Positions 8,761 through 9,328 of a stretch of DNA of 9,328 nt are shown here, piece after piece. Every line of letters begins with the position of its first letter. Positions within the stretch are counted from its first letter, which is position 1. The notes beneath the pieces are model-generated. The model made no database searches and was not told the DNA's origin. It saw only the letters and a program-made list of their open reading frames with translations. Source of the stretch: Bacteroidales bacterium 45-6 (lineage in GTDB: Bacteria > Bacteroidota > Bacteroidia > Bacteroidales > Dysgonomonadaceae); NCBI GenBank assembly GCA_001897035.1, contig MKRS01000377.1, positions 1 to 9,328 of the forward strand. Reading direction: 5' to 3'. The position numbers and the translations under genes are program-made.

Positions 8761-8791
8761 TTGTGGCCGCTTCCTTTTAGCTCTAATTTTA
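8761..8791 (+). promoter_or_regulatory. Probable promoter of the second TonB-dependent receptor
   Basis: TTG (8761-8763) and TAATTTTA (8784-8791) are separated by 20 bp, in keeping with the Bacteroides primary-sigma promoter pattern TTG - 19 to 21 bp - TAnnTTTG; the -7 box differs from consensus only in the last base. It lies 37 bp before the ATG, giving a leader of about 30 nt. Confidence 0.5.
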
Positions 8792-8828
8792 CACCGCAAT
8801 TAACAGGTATCAACAAATCGATAAATTT

Positions 8829-9328
8829 ATGAACAAACGGATATTCTTTTTAGTGTGCATTTTCCTGCATCTGGCAGCTATTGCATCTTCACAAACAATT
8901 CGGGGAAAAGTGGTCAATGAAAAAGGCGAACCTCTCCTCGGCGTTTCTGTTTCCATCAAGGAGACTTCGAAAGGCGTTTTGACCGACAACGACGGAAATT
9001 TCGAGTTGCCATATAACAAAAAAGGGACTGCCCATTTGAAGGCCAGCCTTGTTGGCTACTACAACCAGGAGCGACGGGTAGATGACAAGGAATCGGGTCG
9101 TATCAAAATCCAGCTTGTGGAAAGCACCAACCTGAACGAGGTGGAGGTGTTTGGCGAGCGGCACAAACAACCCGAAAAATTGGATGCCATCACCCGGATG
9201 CCGTTGCGCCCCAGCGAGCAGATACAAAGTATTTCGGTGATTTCCGACAAAGTAATTTCGATGCAAGGGGCCTTGACCATTACGGATGCGGTTCGGAACA
9301 TTCCTGGCGTAACCCTGTTTGGATCGTA
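8829..9328 (+). CDS. TonB-dependent receptor, siderophore-receptor type, partial (3' end beyond right edge)
   Basis: 166 complete codons are visible from ATG 8829; the gene continues past the window. Residues 1-21 form a signal peptide (MNKRIFFLVC, ending AIASSQ). Residues about 23-98 are a carboxypeptidase-regulatory-like domain (TIRGKVVNEKGEPLLGVSVS, GVLTDNDGNFELP, LVGYYNQER). NLNEVEVFGE (101-110) is the TonB-box region. From about 125 the plug begins with MPLRPSEQIQSISVISDKVI and ALTITDAVRNIPGVTLFGS, which resembles the ferric-siderophore receptor class (FhuA/FecA-like plugs with PQSISVI and L.D.L.N.PGV). Likely role: TonB-driven uptake of an iron chelate or related ligand across the outer membrane; the ligand is not known. 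Divergent from valS. No Shine-Dalgarno sequence; the leader before the ATG is A/T-rich, as is common in this phylum. Confidence 0.92.
   Translation, partial: MNKRIFFLVCIFLHLAAIASSQTIRGKVVNEKGEPLLGVSVSIKETSKGVLTDNDGNFELPYNKKGTAHLKASLVGYYNQERRVDDKESGRIKIQLVESTNLNEVEVFGERHKQPEKLDAITRMPLRPSEQIQSISVISDKVISMQGALTITDAVRNIPGVTLFGS

Noticed and set aside
8889..9301. Minus-strand open frames of about 80-125 codons at the right end
   Set aside because: They are antisense to the TonB-dependent receptor, whose plus-strand frame has a signal peptide and recognisable domains.

Overview
The window looks like a chromosomal segment of a Bacteroidota bacterium, most likely from the order Bacteroidales. The basis is two TonB-dependent receptors with an N-terminal carboxypeptidase-regulatory-like domain, a Big_2/beta-helix lipoprotein, valyl-tRNA synthetase with the KMSKQ signature, weak or absent Shine-Dalgarno sequences, and upstream boxes resembling the Bacteroides -7 consensus TAnnTTTG. 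Genus cannot be fixed from the sequence alone.

Layout from left to right. (1) Bases 1-1032, minus strand: a secreted outer-membrane beta-barrel protein of unknown function, cut by the left edge, followed by about 270 bp of AT-rich non-coding DNA. (2) Bases 1232-5705, minus strand: a two-gene unit with a putative promoter, a 903-residue TonB-dependent receptor, a 39 bp gap, a 538-residue lipoprotein (Big_2 domain plus right-handed beta-helix) and a strong intrinsic terminator. (3) Bases 5828-8561, minus strand: valS as an apparently single-gene unit with its own putative promoter and terminator. (4) Bases 8535-8828: a divergent intergenic region with promoter-like elements on both strands and a short palindrome. 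(5) Bases 8829 to the right edge, plus strand: the first 166 codons of a second TonB-dependent receptor, which resembles siderophore-type receptors.

Apart from housekeeping valS, the content concerns the outer membrane. The receptor and lipoprotein pair is the most interesting part: a TonB-dependent transporter that has a surface-type beta-helix lipoprotein as its partner instead of a SusD-like protein. Its substrate cannot be read from the sequence. No rRNA, tRNA, CRISPR array, insertion sequence, phage gene or defence system was found. The window is mostly ordinary core and envelope DNA, and I see no clear evidence of a wholly new system.
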